From NCBI GenBank assembly GCA_900550525.1, contig URSN01000107.1, positions 1 to 6,549 on the forward strand: a stretch of DNA of 6,549 nt, written 5' to 3'. Made by a program: the position numbers and the translations under genes. Shown one piece after another: positions 4,773 through 6,549 of the stretch (positions within the stretch are counted from its first letter, which is position 1; each line of letters opens with the position of its first letter). Below the pieces are notes generated by a model, which saw only the letters and a program-made list of their open reading frames with translations, had not been told where the DNA came from and made no database searches. The stretch comes from an uncultured Eubacteriales bacterium (GTDB lineage: Bacteria > Bacillota > Clostridia > Christensenellales > CAG-138).

Positions 4773-6549
4773 TGCTTTCAATGGTGGCCGGCGAGCGCGG
4801 GTCGCCCAGCCCGTTTGCGGAGAGCGTCTCGCGAAACTTTGCATACGCGCCGCGCTGCAGGATGTTCAGATACGCCGTGCGCGCCGCGTCCGCGTCCGTG
4901 AGCGAGAGCGTCCACAGCTCAAATGCGGCGACCATGCTCGTGGCGTAGCTGATGTAATACATTGGCGACTGGAACGTATGCGGGATCATGGCCCATTCCG
5001 TGCCGGTGTAGCCGTACAGGTCGGCGAGGCCGTATTCCTCCGCAAGGCGGCGGTAGAGCGCGTTCATCTGCTCGAGCGTCATGTCCGGGTCGGCATAGAC
5101 GGCCTGCTGGAACTCATCCTCCATGCAGCCGGAGACGACCGCGTACAGCGCGTCCGCAAGGCGCGAGATCGCCGCCGCCTCGGCCACCTCGTCGCTGCCG
5201 TAGAGCTGCGGAAGGTAGGGCATCATCAGCAGCTCGAAGCCCTGCGAATCCACCTCGGCCAGGTCGAGCGACGAGGAGACGCTCCAGCCGTCCACCGGGC
5301 TGTGGTAGTAGTTGGCAAAGTGCCCCAGCTCATGGATGACGGTGCTGGTGTTCTGCATGCTGTCCTCCCACGCGGTGAACATGAACGGCGAGGCATAGGC
5401 GGAGAAGTAGGTCGTAAAGCTCATCTCCATCTTGTTCTCGTTCGCTTCGAAATCGTAGAGGCCATAGTCGATCATGTAGTCGAGCGCCTCGCGCATCAGC
5501 GGCGAGAAGTCCGCCGTCACCTCGCGCAGCGTCTCGAAATATTCCTCAAGCGGATAGGCGCGCTCGCCCATGCTGCGCTCTGCGTACACGGCCAGCAGCG
5601 TGTACTGCTGGAACAGCGGCGCGAGGTGCTCCTTGACCGCCGCGTGCAGCGCCTGCGCGTCCGTCACGGTGAAGTCGCGCCCGTAGAGGTCGTAGCCGTA
5701 GGCGGCGTAGCTGCCGTAGCCGAGCTTTGCGGCGATGTCGCTGCGCAGCGCGAGCAGCTCGAGGAAGATCGCGCCCGCCTGCTCGTTGAGCTGCGCCGTG
5801 TAGGCGTCGTAGAGGCGGACGTATTCCTCGTAATCCTCCGCCGCGACGGAGACGATCTGCTCCATGGTATAGGTGCGGCCGTCCTCTTCGAGCACGAACG
5901 AGGCGATCAGATCGTCGTATTCCTGCACAAGCGCCTGCTCCTGCTCGAGCAGCGGCTGGATCGCCTCGTCGTTGAGCTTGTCGCCCGCCTCGACGGCGGC
6001 GGCAAAGTCCTCGCCCCAGCGCGCAAGCGCCAGCCCGTCCCCGCGCTCGAGCAGCGCGAGCGCCGCGTCCGTCATCAGCAGGTCGATGCGGTTGAGCGCG
6101 GCGAGCAGCTCGGCGTATTCGTCGCGGTAGTAGGCGTCGGACACGTCGTGCGCGTAGTAGACGTAGCACAGCGACAGCGCGGAGGAGGCCGCATTGAAGT
6201 CGGCGAGCGCCTCGTCAAAGCGGTCCAGCAGCGCGTCCGTGCCGCCGCCCTCCGCCTGCGCGTCCGCTATGAGCGCGTTGAGCTTCTCCGTGAGCGCATC
6301 CGTGGCCGGCCGCGCGTAGGCCATCTCGGAGAACGGGATATTCGGGTGCGCGGCCGCCGGGACCGCCGTGGCTGCGGGCGCTGCGGTGGCCGCTGGGACC
6401 TTTGTGGCCGCGGGCGCTTCGGTGGCCGCGGGGGCCTGCGTGGGCGCGGGCGCGGCGGTCGGCGGCGCGGGCGTGGGCGCGTCGGTGGCCGCGGGAGGCG
6501 TGCGGCGCGCGCCGCGCGGGAGCGCGGGCGCGGGCAGCAGCGGGGGGAG
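4753..6549 (-). CDS. M3 family oligoendopeptidase (PepF-like), exported form with low-complexity stalk (5' partial)
   Basis: This is a zinc metallopeptidase of the thimet/PepF family that cleaves oligopeptides. The 598 visible codons have no start, because the frame is open to the right edge. The ATG at 6324 is internal: it is the Met of NIPFSEMAYARP, the typical beginning of a PepF-like domain. From that Met, the helical N-domain spans about 1-220. The zinc motif HELGH is at 331-335, with the third ligand probably Glu357 in DLAEVDSQ, 26 residues after the first His. The substrate-side motif WAMIPHTFQSPMYYISYATS is at 444-463. Upstream are about 75 residues rich in Pro, Ala and Thr, including PAATxx tandem repeats, like the stalk after the lipid-anchor Cys of Gram-positive lipoproteins. 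The signal peptide would lie outside the window, so export is inferred. Cytosolic PepF lacks such a stalk. The stop overlaps the downstream kinase-like gene. Confidence 0.93.
   Translation of the reverse strand, partial: LPPLLPAPALPRGARRTPPAATDAPTPAPPTAAPAPTQAPAATEAPAATKVPAATAAPAATAVPAAAHPNIPFSEMAYARPATDALTEKLNALIADAQAEGGGTDALLDRFDEALADFNAASSALSLCYVYYAHDVSDAYYRDEYAELLAALNRIDLLMTDAALALLERGDGLALARWGEDFAAAVEAGDKLNDEAIQPLLEQEQALVQEYDDLIASFVLEEDGRTYTMEQIVSVAAEDYEEYVRLYDAYTAQLNEQAGAIFLELLALRSDIAAKLGYGSYAAYGYDLYGRDFTVTDAQALHAAVKEHLAPLFQQYTLLAVYAERSMGERAYPLEEYFETLREVTADFSPLMREALDYMIDYGLYDFEANENKMEMSFTTYFSAYASPFMFTAWEDSMQNTSTVIHELGHFANYYHSPVDGWSVSSSLDLAEVDSQGFELLMMPYLPQLYGSDEVAEAAAISRLADALYAVVSGCMEDEFQQAVYADPDMTLEQMNALYRRLAEEYGLADLYGYTGTEWAMIPHTFQSPMYYISYATSMVAAFELWTLSLTDADAARTAYLNILQRGAYAKFRETLSANGLGDPRSPATIESIAAALS
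6343..6450 (-). repeat. Imperfect 18-bp tandem repeats encoding PAATxx stalk
   Basis: Six consecutive 18-base units encode PAPTQA, PAATEA, PAATKV, PAATAA, PAATAV and PAAAHP in the reading order of the gene. The units diverge mostly at third codon positions and in the last two codons, which suggests old duplication with selection for composition. The region upstream to 6549 is similar in composition (PAATDA, PTPAPP) but not regular. Confidence 0.75.

Noticed and set aside
3993..4901. A 302-codon plus-strand frame opposite the kinase-like gene
   Set aside because: It is Arg-rich without recognisable motifs, while the minus frame shows an ordered set of kinase-family landmarks. Some doubt remains because the region is extremely GC-rich.
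4753..6324. The peptidase starting at the ATG at 6324
   Set aside because: The frame stays open to the window edge. That Met lies inside the conserved PFSEM-x-Y-x-RP domain start, and it lacks a good Shine-Dalgarno.

Overview
The window is a very GC-rich stretch of bacterial chromosome (by eye about 70% G+C) with tightly packed genes. It most likely comes from an anaerobic, high-GC Clostridia-type Firmicute. The pointers are a YtvI-type sporulation membrane protein, a FeoA/FeoB ferrous iron system with a Firmicutes-like FeoB G-domain, an M3 peptidase of the PepF type on a Pro/Ala/Thr stalk, and a zinc-ribbon plus kinase-like protein of an architecture common in gut Clostridia. The taxonomic placement is inference. 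There are no RNA genes, CRISPR arrays or mobile elements.

Layout. (1) Positions 1-2050, minus strand: ytvI-like AI-2E family permease, then feoA, then feoB, which runs off the left edge. feoA and feoB overlap by 10 bases and are clearly co-translated. A 178-base gap with GC-rich hairpins separates them from ytvI. (2) Positions 2051-2183: a divergent promoter region in which the -35 elements of the two directions appear to overlap inside an imperfect palindrome. (3) Positions 2184-3916, plus strand: mntP (manganese exporter), an HDDC2/YfbR-like HD-domain nucleotidase and a small FMN nitroreductase. They have short or overlapping junctions and probably form one operon. (4) Positions 3917-4010: a convergent junction holding two strong hairpins, one with a perfect 16-bp stem. 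(5) Positions 4011-6549, minus strand: a large M3 oligoendopeptidase whose frame is open through the right edge. It is preceded by six-residue PAATxx repeats that look like the stalk of an exported lipoprotein. A kinase-like protein overlaps its end and has lost nearly all catalytic motifs.

Functionally, the left two thirds are about divalent metals (Fe2+ uptake, Mn2+ efflux, a metal-dependent HD phosphohydrolase) with a flavin oxidoreductase attached. The right third pairs an apparently extracytoplasmic peptidase with a probable pseudokinase. That pseudokinase is the least ordinary item here. It keeps the family skeleton (zinc ribbon, LPPG-x-LL-x-GRY entry motif, LHS helix, DxxxxG motif, C-terminal SA-x-EIR-x-EL helix), but the nucleotide loop, the catalytic lysine, HRD and DFG are all degraded.
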